From: Candidatus Atribacteria bacterium
GTDB taxonomy: Bacteria > Atribacterota > JS1 > SB-45 > 34-128
Length of the DNA stretch: 9,122 bases
Direction: 5' to 3'
NCBI GenBank assembly: GCA_003451675.1
Contig: DMCY01000116.1
Location: 1 to 9,122 of the forward strand
The notes under the pieces were generated by a model. It was not told where the DNA came from, did not search any database, and saw only the letters and a list, made by a program, of their open reading frames with translations. The position numbers were made by a program, and so were the translations under genes. The first letter of the stretch is position 1. Each line of letters opens with the position of its first letter. This document shows positions 1 to 6,956 of this stretch, piece by piece.

Positions 1-73
1 ATTAAAAATATTTATCCTGTAACCTGACTTTTTAGAGTGGACTCAACTATAAATAACGCTATTGAAAAAAATT

Positions 74-102
74 TTGACAAGGTAGATTTGCCGTGTTATT
101 AT
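74..102 (+). promoter_or_regulatory. sigma70-type promoter of nikR
   Basis: A perfect -35 box TTGACA (74-79) is followed after exactly 17 bases by TATTAT (97-102), a 5/6 match to the -10 consensus. The nikR start codon at 135 lies about 25 bases downstream of the expected transcription start. This is the best promoter in the window. Its -10 box lies inside the left operator half-site, so a bound repressor would block RNA polymerase. Confidence 0.75.
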
Positions 103-119
103 TTTTAAAACAGTAATAC
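93..119 (+). promoter_or_regulatory. NikR operator, GTGTTAT-N13-GTAATAC
   Basis: The inverted half-sites GTGTTAT (93-99) and GTAATAC (113-119) are separated by 13 bases. They agree, apart from T for C in the variable position of each half, with the GTGTTAC-N13/14-GTAACAC operator type reported for NikR in several non-enteric bacteria, as I recall it. The site overlaps the -10 box and sits directly upstream of nikR, which supports autoregulation. The protein that binds it is inferred from position and motif. Confidence 0.7.
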
Positions 120-134
120 CGATAGGAGAGATTG

Positions 135-551
135 ATGTCTGAGATAGTCCGTTTTGGAGTGTCATTGGAAAAAGAACTTTTAGATAAATTTGATAGACTT
201 AGCAAAGAGAAGAAATATCCTAATCGGTCAGAGGCAATACGAGATTTAATCAGAGAGAACTTAGTTAAGAGAGAATGGATAGAAGGAAAGGAAGTTGCGG
301 GAGCGATTACCCTGGTATTCGATCACCATAAAAGAGACTTAATGAATACTTTGACCGATATACAACATGATTTTTACAAATTAATTATCTCCAGTCAGCA
401 TATTCACTTAGATCATGATAATTGTTTGGAGATAATAGTGGTAAGAGGGAAGCCGACAGAGGTGAGAGAGCTAGCTGATAAATTAAGAGCAACTAAAGGC
501 GTAAAATACGGATCTTTATCTATAGCTACTACCGGAAAGGAGTTGGTGTGA
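135..551 (+). CDS. nikR: Nickel-responsive transcriptional regulator NikR
   Basis: NikR is a cytoplasmic tetrameric repressor that binds operator DNA when loaded with Ni(II) and shuts off nickel uptake. The 138-residue product has the usual family length. Residues 1-45 form the ribbon-helix-helix DNA-binding domain, opening with VRFGVSLEKELL, and the rest is the ACT-like metal-binding domain. The four square-planar nickel ligands of the family (E. coli His76, His87, His89, Cys95) are all present as His78, His89, His91 and Cys97. The ATG at 135 is chosen over the in-frame TTG at 132 because AGGAGAG (124-130) is well spaced from it. The gene stands alone, with its own promoter and a probable self-operator. 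It is intact, unlike the second nikR-like fragment at 4536. Confidence 0.95.
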   Translation: MSEIVRFGVSLEKELLDKFDRLSKEKKYPNRSEAIRDLIRENLVKREWIEGKEVAGAITLVFDHHKRDLMNTLTDIQHDFYKLIISSQHIHLDHDNCLEIIVVRGKPTEVRELADKLRATKGVKYGSLSIATTGKELV

Positions 552-560
552 AAAGAGAAT

Positions 561-584
561 AGTTTTCAGTTGACAGTTTTCAGT
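561..584. repeat. Short direct repeat, AGTTTTCAGT x2
   Basis: AGTTTTCAGT occurs at 561-570 and again at 575-584, separated by TGAC. It lies just after the nikR stop. The embedded TTGACA has no matching -10 box at 16-18 bases, so this looks like an interspersed repeat rather than a promoter. Confidence 0.5.
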
Positions 585-593
585 GGTTAGAGG

Positions 594-617
594 GGGTGAT
601 AACCCTATATTTTTTTT
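594..617 (+). terminator. Weak rho-independent terminator candidate after nikR
   Basis: GGGT (594-597), loop GATA and ACCC (602-605) form a short hairpin. It is followed by TATA and then a run of eight T (610-617). The stem is only four base pairs, so it would be inefficient at best. The position, 43 bases after the nikR stop and ahead of the next operon, is right for a terminator. Confidence 0.35.
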
Positions 618-646
618 ATCCTATGCGTAGCACGAAAATTAAATTA

Positions 647-667
647 GTATATGGTATATAGTATATA
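647..667. repeat. 7-bp tandem repeat, GTATATR x3
   Basis: GTATATG, GTATATA and GTATATA follow one another without gaps in the spacer between nikR and the binding-protein gene. The rest of the spacer 552-765 shows no gene. A TATAAT at 664-669 overlaps the repeat but has no recognisable -35 box 16-18 bases upstream, so I could not assign a firm promoter to the downstream operon. Confidence 0.55.
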
Positions 668-765
668 ATGAAGAAGAAAGAGAAAAAAATCAGAAGACAG
701 AAGCTCAGAACTAAAGAGAGTAGAATACATTTAGAATTTTATAAAGAATGAAAAAGGAGGCTGCA

Positions 766-1893
766 ATGCTTAGAAAAAAAGGGTTAAAAAAGGTTTTATT
801 GATTGCAATAGGTGTAATTTTAATTTCTTCTCTATTTATGGTGTGTGATAAAAGAAGTAGTTCACTGGCAAGCACAACTAAGGAAGTTGTTGATTTAGCA
901 GGAAGAACAGTAGAAGTTCCAAAAATAGTGAACAGGATTGTATGTTCAGGGCCTGGGGCCCTAAGGCTTATCTGCTATATGGATGAAAAGGATAAAGTTG
1001 TAGGGGTTGAGCAAGCTGAAAAGAAGTGGGGTCCTACCGGAAGACCTTACATGCTGGCAAATTTAGAACTTGCGAACCTTCCCCCAATTGGACCAGGTGG
1101 GCCTGGTGCAATTAGTAGTGGTCCAGATGCAGAGCTTGTTGTAAAACTGCGTCCGGATGTGATATTTGTTACCTATATGGAGAAAGGGAAAGCAGATGAT
1201 TATCAAAAAAAAGTGCACATTCCTGTTATCGTGCTTTCATACGGTAAGCTTGCAACATTTAAGTCTGAACCGATTTTTAATTCGCTCAGGGTCATTGGGG
1301 AAGTTTTAAACAACGAAAAACGTGCTAAAGAAATGGTTGCATTTATGCAAAAGTTGAATCTAGACTTAGAAAACAGGACAAAAGATATTCTTGAAGATAA
1401 AAAACCAACTATATATGTAGGTGGTCTTGGGCATAAAGGGATGCATGGTATTCAAAGCACGTCCTGCAAATATCCTCCATTTGTTGCAGTTTCTGCAAAT
1501 AATGTTGTAGATAAACTTGGAAAAGATGGACAGCTATTCATTGATAAAGAGCAACTCATTAAATGGAATCCTGATTATATCTTCATTGATGAGGGTGGTT
1601 ACCAGCTTGTTATGAAAGACCTACAGCTACCTTCAATGAAATTACTTAAAGCGGTAAAAAGTAGTGAACTTTATGGAATACTTCCCTATAACTTTTACAC
1701 AACCAATATATGTACAGCATTTGCAGATGCATATTATATTGGGAAGGTATTGTGTCCTGACAGGTTCAAAGATATTGACCCTGAGAAGAAAGCAGATGAA
1801 ATCTACACATTCCTGGTTGGGAAACCTGTTTACAAAGAAATGCAAAGAGATTTTGGAGGATTCAAAAAAATAGAATATGCCGGAAGTAAATAA
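766..1893 (+). CDS. Periplasmic metal/metallophore-binding protein of an ABC importer
   Basis: This is the substrate-binding component of a FecCD-type ABC importer (periplasmic-binding-protein fold of the BtuF/FhuD/TroA-like group). It would capture a metal or metal complex outside the membrane. The start is placed at the ATG at 766 because AGGAGG (755-760) lies five bases before it. An in-frame ATG at 748 lies upstream of that ribosome site and is unlikely. Residues 1-26 form a hydrophobic export signal ending at Cys27, but the residues before the Cys (F-M-V) are a poor lipobox. The typical opening DLAGR is at 43-47. A His-containing loop near 223-228 (GHKGMHG, His223 and His227), followed by YPPF, could contact the ligand. 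NikR upstream and the nikKMLQO operon downstream suggest nickel or a nickel chelate. Iron, cobalt or a corrinoid cannot be excluded. Confidence 0.85.
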   Translation: MLRKKGLKKVLLIAIGVILISSLFMVCDKRSSSLASTTKEVVDLAGRTVEVPKIVNRIVCSGPGALRLICYMDEKDKVVGVEQAEKKWGPTGRPYMLANLELANLPPIGPGGPGAISSGPDAELVVKLRPDVIFVTYMEKGKADDYQKKVHIPVIVLSYGKLATFKSEPIFNSLRVIGEVLNNEKRAKEMVAFMQKLNLDLENRTKDILEDKKPTIYVGGLGHKGMHGIQSTSCKYPPFVAVSANNVVDKLGKDGQLFIDKEQLIKWNPDYIFIDEGGYQLVMKDLQLPSMKLLKAVKSSELYGILPYNFYTTNICTAFADAYYIGKVLCPDRFKDIDPEKKADEIYTFLVGKPVYKEMQRDFGGFKKIEYAGSK

Positions 1894-2965
1894 TTCTTCA
1901 AATAGCTATTTAAGTTATACAAAAAGAAAAGCATACTTTGGTTTACTGCTTATCATTTTGATTGTTATTTTTTCTCTTTTTGCTATCTGTTTGGGTCCTC
2001 TTTCTATTTCTATAGAAGAAGTCCTGAAAGCGCTTTCGTTAAAGAATATTTTAAATTTTATTTTAAAAGGAAGTACAGGTGTAAATACACTTGTTGCCTT
2101 TAATATACGTTTACCCAGGGTACTTACTGCAGTCATTGCCGGGGCAGGGCTTGCAGTCTCTGGCACTGTAATGCAGAATGTATTACGCAACCCACTGGGT
2201 TCTCCTTTTACGCTAGGGATTTCACAAGGTGCGGCATTCGGTGCTGCGTTTGCAATCATTCTGCTGGGTGCAGGCGAAATTCATTCAAGTAGCACGGATG
2301 CAGTGTTTATAAATAATCCATATCTTACAACAACTTTTGCTTTTATTGGGGCACTTTTAGGTATCTTTATTATTCTTTTCCTTGCAAAGTGGAGAGGGCT
2401 TTCACCGGAAGCAGTAATTCTTGCAGGTATTGCAATGGGGGCACTGTTCAATGCCGCCACAACATTTATTGAGTTCTTTGCTACAGATACAGAGGTTGCC
2501 TCTGTTGTATTCTGGCTGTTTGGAGACATTGGAAGGTCGGGGTGGAGAGAAGTAGGAATTATGATTATTGTTACAACTTTTGGATTTATTTACTTTGTTC
2601 TGAACAGATGGAACTATAATGCATTGGAAAGTGGCGATGAAGCAGCAAAAGGGTTGGGTGTGAATACAGAAAAAATACGATTGTACGGAATGATTGTTTC
2701 TTCTCTCATTGTTGCAGTTACAGTTGCATTTTTGGGGGTCATTGGATTTATCGGTCTTGTTGCACCTCATATTACAAGAAGAATAATAGGAAATGATCAA
2801 AGGTTCCTTATTCCCATTTCTGCTCTGTTTGGTGCTCTTTTGCTTCTTATTTCTGATACACTCGCAAGGATCGCAATATCACCGATTATCATTCCGGTTG
2901 GTATTATTACATCATTCATAGGTGGCCCACTGTTCTTATATATACTTGCAAGGAGGCGAATATGA
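1877..2965 (+). CDS. FecCD/BtuC-family ABC transporter permease
   Basis: This is the membrane subunit of the same ABC importer, which forms a homodimeric channel fed by the binding protein. The 362-residue product has the family's normal length and is hydrophobic throughout, with about ten membrane segments, the first at roughly 20-40. FecCD hallmarks are visible: NIRLPR at 76-81, the segment leading to [12 protein letters not shown] at about 99-110, and [13 protein letters not shown] at about 290-302, the region that touches the ATPase in BtuC. The ATG at 1877 lies 17 bases inside the end of the binding-protein gene. GGAGGA at 1855-1860 is rather far (16 bases), so translation is probably coupled to the upstream gene. 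It shares a 4-base ATGA overlap with the ATPase gene. Confidence 0.93.
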   Translation: MPEVNNSSNSYLSYTKRKAYFGLLLIILIVIFSLFAICLGPLSISIEEVLKALSLKNILNFILKGSTGVNTLVAFNIRLPRVLTAVIAGAGLAVSGTVMQNVLRNPLGSPFTLGISQGAAFGAAFAIILLGAGEIHSSSTDAVFINNPYLTTTFAFIGALLGIFIILFLAKWRGLSPEAVILAGIAMGALFNAATTFIEFFATDTEVASVVFWLFGDIGRSGWREVGIMIIVTTFGFIYFVLNRWNYNALESGDEAAKGLGVNTEKIRLYGMIVSSLIVAVTVAFLGVIGFIGLVAPHITRRIIGNDQRFLIPISALFGALLLLISDTLARIAISPIIIPVGIITSFIGGPLFLYILARRRI

Positions 2966-3744
2966 TTTTAGAACTAAAAAATATTGAGTTTTCATATAAC
3001 GGTTCTCCTGTATTAAGAGGAATAGAATTTGCTGTGAGGGAAGGGGAGATTGTTTCCATTTTAGGTGTAAACGGTGCAGGAAAATCTACGCTGCTTAAAT
3101 GCATTAATGGCATCCTAAAACCACAAAAAGGTGAAATTTTTATAGACCATACAAATATTAAAAGAACAAGTAGAACAGAAATTGCAAAAGCATTGGCATT
3201 TGTGCCTCAGCGCTCAGAACAGAGTTTTATTACAGTATTTGATGCAGTGCTTTTAGGAAGGAAGCCATATATAAAATGGGATGTAACAAAAAATGATATC
3301 GAGATTACTGAGAGAGTGCTGAGTATTCTGGGGCTTAAAAAACTTTCCTTAAGGTATATAAATGAGCTGAGTGGTGGTGAATTCCAAAAGGTTGTTATTG
3401 CAAGAGCGTTGGTACAGCAGCCAAAAGTGATCCTTCTGGATGAACCAACAAATAACCTGGATCCAAAGAACCAGTTTGAGGTAATGGATATCATAAAAAA
3501 AATTTCTAAAAGAAAGGGTATTTCCTCTGTCATTGTGATGCATAATGTAAACCTTGCCTTGAGGTTATCTGATAGGTTTGTATTGCTTAAGGAAGGGAAA
3601 GTTTTTGCAGAAGGTGGATTAGAAATTATTACAAAAGATAATATAGAGAAAGTATATGGAATACCTGTTACAGTAGAAAATATAAGAGGCATAACTGTTG
3701 TTTTGCCATATGGAAAAAAGGAGATTGCAGATGTGTATAGTTAA
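2962..3744 (+). CDS. FepC/BtuD-like ABC transporter ATPase
   Basis: This is the cytoplasmic ATPase that powers the FecCD-type importer. All nucleotide-binding motifs are intact in the 260-residue product: Walker A GVNGAGKST (35-43), Q-loop Gln83, signature LSGGE (136-140), Walker B with VILLDEP (156-162), D-loop NNLD (164-167) and switch His194. Gly-rich spacing and length match the FepC/FhuC/BtuD group. The start overlaps the permease stop by ATGA, so the two are translationally coupled. Its last 14 bases overlap the methyltransferase start. Substrate specificity cannot be read from this subunit. Confidence 0.95.
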   Translation: MILELKNIEFSYNGSPVLRGIEFAVREGEIVSILGVNGAGKSTLLKCINGILKPQKGEIFIDHTNIKRTSRTEIAKALAFVPQRSEQSFITVFDAVLLGRKPYIKWDVTKNDIEITERVLSILGLKKLSLRYINELSGGEFQKVVIARALVQQPKVILLDEPTNNLDPKNQFEVMDIIKKISKRKGISSVIVMHNVNLALRLSDRFVLLKEGKVFAEGGLEIITKDNIEKVYGIPVTVENIRGITVVLPYGKKEIADVYS

Positions 3745-4543
3745 TTGGGATTCAATTTGGAAAATTGAAAAATACCCAATGTGGGCAGAAAATGGCAAGG
3801 TAGAAGACTATTGGGATAAAAATGCAGTAGAGCGTTTCAAAAGGATTTCTAAAAATAGAGTATCAACTGAAAATCAATTAAAAATGCTTAATTTAAAAAA
3901 AACAGATACAGTGCTTGATATTGGCTGTGGTACAGGGAGGCTTGCTATTCCTATTGCAAAAAAGGTAAGAAAAGTTTATGCGCTGGATGCATCAAGAGAG
4001 ATGATTAAAATTGTTAAAAAATGTGTAGAAGAAGAAAAATTAAATAATGTGCAGTCAATCAATACAAACTGGGAGTCGTTTGATATTAACAGTATAGAAA
4101 AAGCAGATGTTACAATAAGTTATAATTCTTTAGGTGTATATGAAATAAGGAAGGCATTAGAAAAAAGCAACGAAATAACAAAAAGAGATATTTATATTTT
4201 TACATTTGCAGGAAAAGGTGAATGGCTGGATGATGCACTTGCAAAAATTGTTTATGGAAAGAATATCGAGCTCCGCCATTCCAGTGCACTTATCATCTAT
4301 AATTTACTTTTTCAGATGGGAATTTCTGCGGATATGGAGATAAAAAATAACCATTGGCATAGTGAGCATGAAACCATTGATGATGCGGTTTTACATATTA
4401 TGCAGTTTTATAAACTTTCTGACGAATTAGAAGAAAAGGTAAGAGAATTTGTGATAAAGAGGATTAAAAAAGAAAATAATAAGTATACCCTTCTACAAAA
4501 TAGGAAAATAGCTAAAATTTATTGGAGGGTGGACAATGGATAA
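3731..4543 (+). CDS. Class I SAM-dependent methyltransferase in metal-uptake operon
   Basis: This predicted soluble 270-residue methyltransferase has a Rossmann-type SAM-binding fold. Motif I VLDIGCGTGR is at 61-70, and an acidic residue ending the second strand, Asp86 in YALDAS, would bind the SAM ribose. The ATG at 3731 is preferred over an in-frame ATG at 3698, which is buried in the ATPase gene, because AAGGAG (3718-3723) sits seven bases upstream. The gene overlaps the ATPase gene by 14 bases, so it belongs to the same transcript. Residues 208-213 read HWHSEH, a possible metal-contacting cluster. The substrate is unknown. A role in modifying a metal chelator, or the metal complex the importer brings in, is inferred only from the operon. 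It could instead be a general small-molecule methyltransferase. Confidence 0.85.
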   Translation: MCIVNWDSIWKIEKYPMWAENGKVEDYWDKNAVERFKRISKNRVSTENQLKMLNLKKTDTVLDIGCGTGRLAIPIAKKVRKVYALDASREMIKIVKKCVEEEKLNNVQSINTNWESFDINSIEKADVTISYNSLGVYEIRKALEKSNEITKRDIYIFTFAGKGEWLDDALAKIVYGKNIELRHSSALIIYNLLFQMGISADMEIKNNHWHSEHETIDDAVLHIMQFYKLSDELEEKVREFVIKRIKKENNKYTLLQNRKIAKIYWRVDNG

Positions 4544-4592
4544 TGAAGTGGTGCGTTTTGGTGTTTCGGTAAGAAAAAACTCAAACATATGA
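4536..4592 (+). pseudogene. nikR: Truncated second nikR (5' remnant)
   Basis: An ATG at 4536 with a good ribosome site, GGAGG at 4524-4528, starts MDNEVVRFGVSVRKNSNI and stops at TGA 4590-4592. The first 11 residues match the opening of the intact NikR encoded at 135 (EIVRFGVS versus EVVRFGVS). After that the resemblance is lost. Adding one base in the A-run near 4573-4579 would give KKLKHMRYL before another stop, so a frameshift alone does not restore the gene. The DNA-binding helices and all nickel ligands are missing. It overlaps the methyltransferase stop, the arrangement expected if a complete nikR once ended this operon. Confidence 0.7.
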
Positions 4593-4609
4593 GATACCTG
4601 TAAAGGTAT

Positions 4610-4615
4610 TATAAT
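4610..4615 (+). promoter_or_regulatory. Possible -10 box upstream of the small ORF and nik operon
   Basis: TATAAT is a perfect -10 hexamer, but no -35-like hexamer sits 16-18 bases upstream (4586-4593 reads CATATGAG). A short inverted repeat, ATACC (4594-4598) with GGTAT (4605-4609), lies just before it. This may be an activator-dependent or weak promoter, or chance in AT-rich DNA. Confidence 0.25.
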
Positions 4616-4640
4616 ATACGAGAGGAGGCAAATAAAAGAA

Positions 4641-4769
4641 ATGTCAAAAGGGAAAATAATTCTTATTAGTAGTAATATTATAGATATTTTAAAAAATGTT
4701 TTAGGATTTTCAAAGAGCGAAACAGCACATTTCAGATTAAAAGTTATTGAATGCTCTAATAAGTATTAA
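4641..4769 (+). CDS. Hypothetical small protein, 42 residues
   Basis: A short ORF between the nikR remnant and nikK begins MSKGKIILISSNIIDILKN and ends CSNKY. AGGAGG (4622-4627) is 13 bases before the ATG, longer than ideal. The middle is hydrophobic but broken by charged residues, so a membrane segment is unlikely. I do not recognise a family. It may be a relic of the rearrangement that truncated nikR, a small leader peptide of the nik operon, or chance. The rest of the stretch 4593-4820 holds no other gene. Confidence 0.3.
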   Translation: MSKGKIILISSNIIDILKNVLGFSKSETAHFRLKVIECSNKY

Positions 4770-4820
4770 TCAATTGTTTAATTAGTAAATCGTAAAATTA
4801 AAATATACAGGAGGAAAGAT

Positions 4821-5606
4821 ATGAAGAATTTAAAATTTAGAACGGTATTAATTTTTAGTTTAGTGGTAGTATTTTTATTCGGAAGTTTGATTTCAGCCAG
4901 TGCTCATTTTGGAGTGATAATCCCTTCTGACGATATGATTACCATGACCGATAGTAAGAATATCATTATAGATATTAAGTTTATGCATCCTATGGAAGGC
5001 GATTATATGGATATGGCTAAACCAGCGCAATTTGGAGTTTTGGTTCAGAGCAAGAAAATAGATTTGCTAAATACCCTTCAGGAGAAAAAGATTAATGATT
5101 GTACTACCTGGGAGACTAATTATCAGATAAAACGTCCGGGTGACTATATTTTTTTTGTGGAACCTCAACCCTATTGGGAACCGGCAGAGGATTGTTTTAT
5201 TATTCATTATACTAAGGTGATTGTAAATGCCCTTGGCCTGGAGGTGGGCTGGGATGAAGAAGTAGGACTGAAGACTGAGATTATTCCTTTGACTCGGCCG
5301 TATGGTCTTTGGAGAGGAAATGTTTTTCAAGGGATAGTAAAAGTTAAGGGAGAAGCAGTCCCTTATGCAGAAATAGAAGTAGAATATTACAATCAAGATG
5401 GCAAGGTTAAATGTCCTGCTGAACCTATGATTACACAGGTGATTAAAGCTGACCGGAATGGTGTATTCACTTACGCTATGCCTAAGGCAGGTTGGTGGGG
5501 ATTTGCCGCTCTTAATGAGGATGAAGAGAAAATAAAACATAATGGGGAAGAAAAATCAGTAGAAATAGGGGCAGTGTTCTGGGTCAAGACTTATAATATG
5601 GAATAA
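4821..5606 (+). CDS. nikK: NikK-like periplasmic component of nickel ECF transporter (DUF4198-type)
   Basis: This exported protein resembles the DUF4198 family, whose members accompany nickel ECF importers and are thought to help hold or deliver Ni(II) outside the membrane. The 261-residue product has a signal peptide at 1-28 ending SASA, so the mature chain would begin at or next to His29 ([10 protein letters not shown]). A second conserved-looking site, [12 protein letters not shown], with His56, Met58, Met63 and Met65, could also bind metal. The C-terminal third (about 165-255) reads like an Ig-like beta-sandwich domain ([23 protein letters not shown]). AGGAGG (4809-4814) lies six bases before the ATG. 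It is the first gene of nikKMLQO. No clear NikR operator was found just upstream. Confidence 0.82.
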   Translation: MKNLKFRTVLIFSLVVVFLFGSLISASAHFGVIIPSDDMITMTDSKNIIIDIKFMHPMEGDYMDMAKPAQFGVLVQSKKIDLLNTLQEKKINDCTTWETNYQIKRPGDYIFFVEPQPYWEPAEDCFIIHYTKVIVNALGLEVGWDEEVGLKTEIIPLTRPYGLWRGNVFQGIVKVKGEAVPYAEIEVEYYNQDGKVKCPAEPMITQVIKADRNGVFTYAMPKAGWWGFAALNEDEEKIKHNGEEKSVEIGAVFWVKTYNME

Positions 5607-5627
5607 GTAGTAGAAGGGAAATATTTT

Positions 5628-6227
5628 ATGCATATTTCAGAAGGAATATTATCTGCGCCTGTATTGGTTACAGGCGTAGTTTTGACTGCTACAGCAGTAG
5701 GATATAGCTTAAAAAAGATGGAACATAAGGAAGTACCTAAAGTGGCAATCCTATCTTCTGTTTTTTTTGTAGCTTCTTTAATTCATGTTCCCTTAGGTCC
5801 CTCAAGTGTGCATCTAATTTTAAATGGAATTATAGGGGTATTATTGGGCTGGTCCGCCTTTCCGGCGATATTGGTTGCTCTTGCCTTACAAGGTGTGCTC
5901 TTTCAATTTGGAGGAATTACCACCTTAGGAATAAATACTTTTAATATGGCCTTCCCGGCTATCATCTGTTTTTATCTATTTAATCGGGGGGTTAGAAATG
6001 AGAATAATTTCATTACCCTAACTCTGGCTTTTGTTTGTGGATTTTTAGCGGTATTATTAAGTGGAATAATGGTAGCTGCTGCCTTGGTCTTTACCGGAGA
6101 ACCATTTATACAGATAGCTAAATTAGTGCTAATTGCTCATTTACCCATAATGATTATTGAGGGAATATTAACCGCTTTTTGTATAGGATTCTTGAGGAAA
6201 GTTAGACCGGAAATATTAGATTTATGA
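5628..6227 (+). CDS. nikM: Nickel ECF transporter substrate-specific subunit NikM (CbiM family)
   Basis: NikM is the membrane S-component that binds Ni(II) and passes it inward. The 199-residue product is hydrophobic, with about six membrane segments. It starts with MHISEGILS, the family hallmark: in the characterised NikM the N-terminal Met1 and His2, together with a later His, hold the ion. The second His is seen as His62 in GPSSVHLILNG. His53 (IHVP) may also contribute. The ATG at 5628 must be the true start because the Met-His N-terminus is functional. The CbiM family also imports cobalt. Nickel is preferred because nikK and nikL flank the gene and no cbiN-like gene is present. Confidence 0.92.
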   Translation: MHISEGILSAPVLVTGVVLTATAVGYSLKKMEHKEVPKVAILSSVFFVASLIHVPLGPSSVHLILNGIIGVLLGWSAFPAILVALALQGVLFQFGGITTLGINTFNMAFPAIICFYLFNRGVRNENNFITLTLAFVCGFLAVLLSGIMVAAALVFTGEPFIQIAKLVLIAHLPIMIIEGILTAFCIGFLRKVRPEILDL

Positions 6228-6283
6228 TTACACAGATTTAGTATAGATTACACGGATTTAGTATAGATTATACTGATTATACC
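6226..6283. repeat. 20-bp tandem repeat, two full copies plus a degenerate third
   Basis: The unit GATTACACRGATTTAGTATA occurs at 6226-6245 and 6246-6265 with one difference. A third, degenerate copy follows at 6266-6283. The array starts inside the nikM stop codon and fills much of the 110-base gap before nikL, the largest gap in the nik operon. Runs of this kind are common as interspersed repeats in AT-rich genomes. No function is evident. Confidence 0.75.
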
Positions 6284-6337
6284 TAGAGTATAAAAATTAA
6301 TTAAATAGTATAGTAAAAATTATGTTAGAGAGATAAG

Positions 6338-6928
6338 ATGAAAAACAAATTGTATTTAATTTTGATATTTATATTTTTAATTATTATAATGATAAATATT
6401 TCGGCCTTTGCCCATAAAGTCAATATCTTTGCCTATGTGGAAGGAGATAAAGTTTACACCGAAAATTATTTTAGTGATGGTAAGAGATGTATAGATTCTA
6501 AGATTGAAGTATTTGATAATCAGGGGAATAAGCTATTAGAAGGTTTAACTGATAAAGAAGGAATGTTTTCTTTTAAGATTCCTGCAGAAGATGTAATAGA
6601 TGGAGATTTAAAGTTAGTTCTTACTGCCAGCATGGGACATCGGGCAGAATATATTATTCGAGCCGATGAATTAGGAAACGTTTCGGGGTTAGTTGAAGAA
6701 AAGATTGAAGAACCCATATCTGCGGTTTCTCCCGAAGTTTCTTCATTCGATTTAAAAGAAATCCAATCATTAATAGAAGATATTCTGGACGAAAAGTTGA
6801 AGCCAATTATGAGAGAGATTAAGAGATCTCAAGAGGATAGGATTTCACCTACCGAGATAATCGGAGGAATAGGTTACATAATTGGTATTTTTGGAATTGT
6901 CGCTTATTTTTTAAGCCGTAAAAAATAA
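6338..6928 (+). CDS. nikL: NikL-like membrane-anchored component of nickel ECF transporter
   Basis: This 196-residue protein has a hydrophobic N-terminal signal (about 4-25, ending SAFA), an external domain, and a C-terminal membrane segment (about 173-193) followed by the basic tail SRKK. That is the two-ended topology described for NikL, which replaces NikN in nikKMLQO systems. The mature N-terminus would start at or beside His26 (HKVNIFAYVEGDKVY). Residues about 27-110 look like a carboxypeptidase-regulatory-type beta domain (SKIEVFD, TDKEGMFSFKIP). The segment 115-170 is Glu/Lys-rich and probably an extended or coiled linker. His101 (SMGHRAEY) and Cys51 are other potential ligands. The ribosome site (AGAGAG, about 6327-6332) is weak. 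Its slot between nikM and nikQ supports the assignment more than sequence alone does. Confidence 0.75.
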   Translation: MKNKLYLILIFIFLIIIMINISAFAHKVNIFAYVEGDKVYTENYFSDGKRCIDSKIEVFDNQGNKLLEGLTDKEGMFSFKIPAEDVIDGDLKLVLTASMGHRAEYIIRADELGNVSGLVEEKIEEPISAVSPEVSSFDLKEIQSLIEDILDEKLKPIMREIKRSQEDRISPTEIIGGIGYIIGIFGIVAYFLSRKK

Positions 6929-6956
6929 TTTAAAATTTTACTTTCAGGTGGTTAAT

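Noticed and set aside
570..575. TTGACA as the -35 box of a promoter for the binding-protein operon
   Set aside because: It lies inside a direct repeat, and the sequence 16-18 bases downstream is G-rich (AGAGGGGG), not a -10 box.
3207..3692. Long antisense ORF (161 codons) opposite the ATPase gene
   Set aside because: It mirrors a gene with intact ABC motifs, has no ribosome site or family features, and is a shadow of the coding strand. Other antisense ORFs opposite genes were dismissed likewise.
3698..3730. Upstream ATG at 3698 as the methyltransferase start
   Set aside because: It lacks a ribosome site and adds 11 residues encoded inside the ATPase gene. The ATG at 3731 has AAGGAG at ideal spacing.
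4763..4791. GTATTAA...GTAAATC as a NikR operator before nikK
   Set aside because: The half-sites match only partly and the spacer is 15 rather than 13-14 bases. In AT-rich DNA this is easily chance.
4593..4820. Cobalamin or NiCo riboswitch ahead of the nik operon
   Set aside because: No B12-box-like sequence or multi-helix GC-bearing fold is visible. The stretch is AT-rich and only a 5-bp inverted repeat was found.
6338..6928. Assignment of this gene as cbiN/nikN
   Set aside because: NikN/CbiN proteins are about 100 residues with a short loop. This 196-residue protein has a large external domain and fits NikL better.
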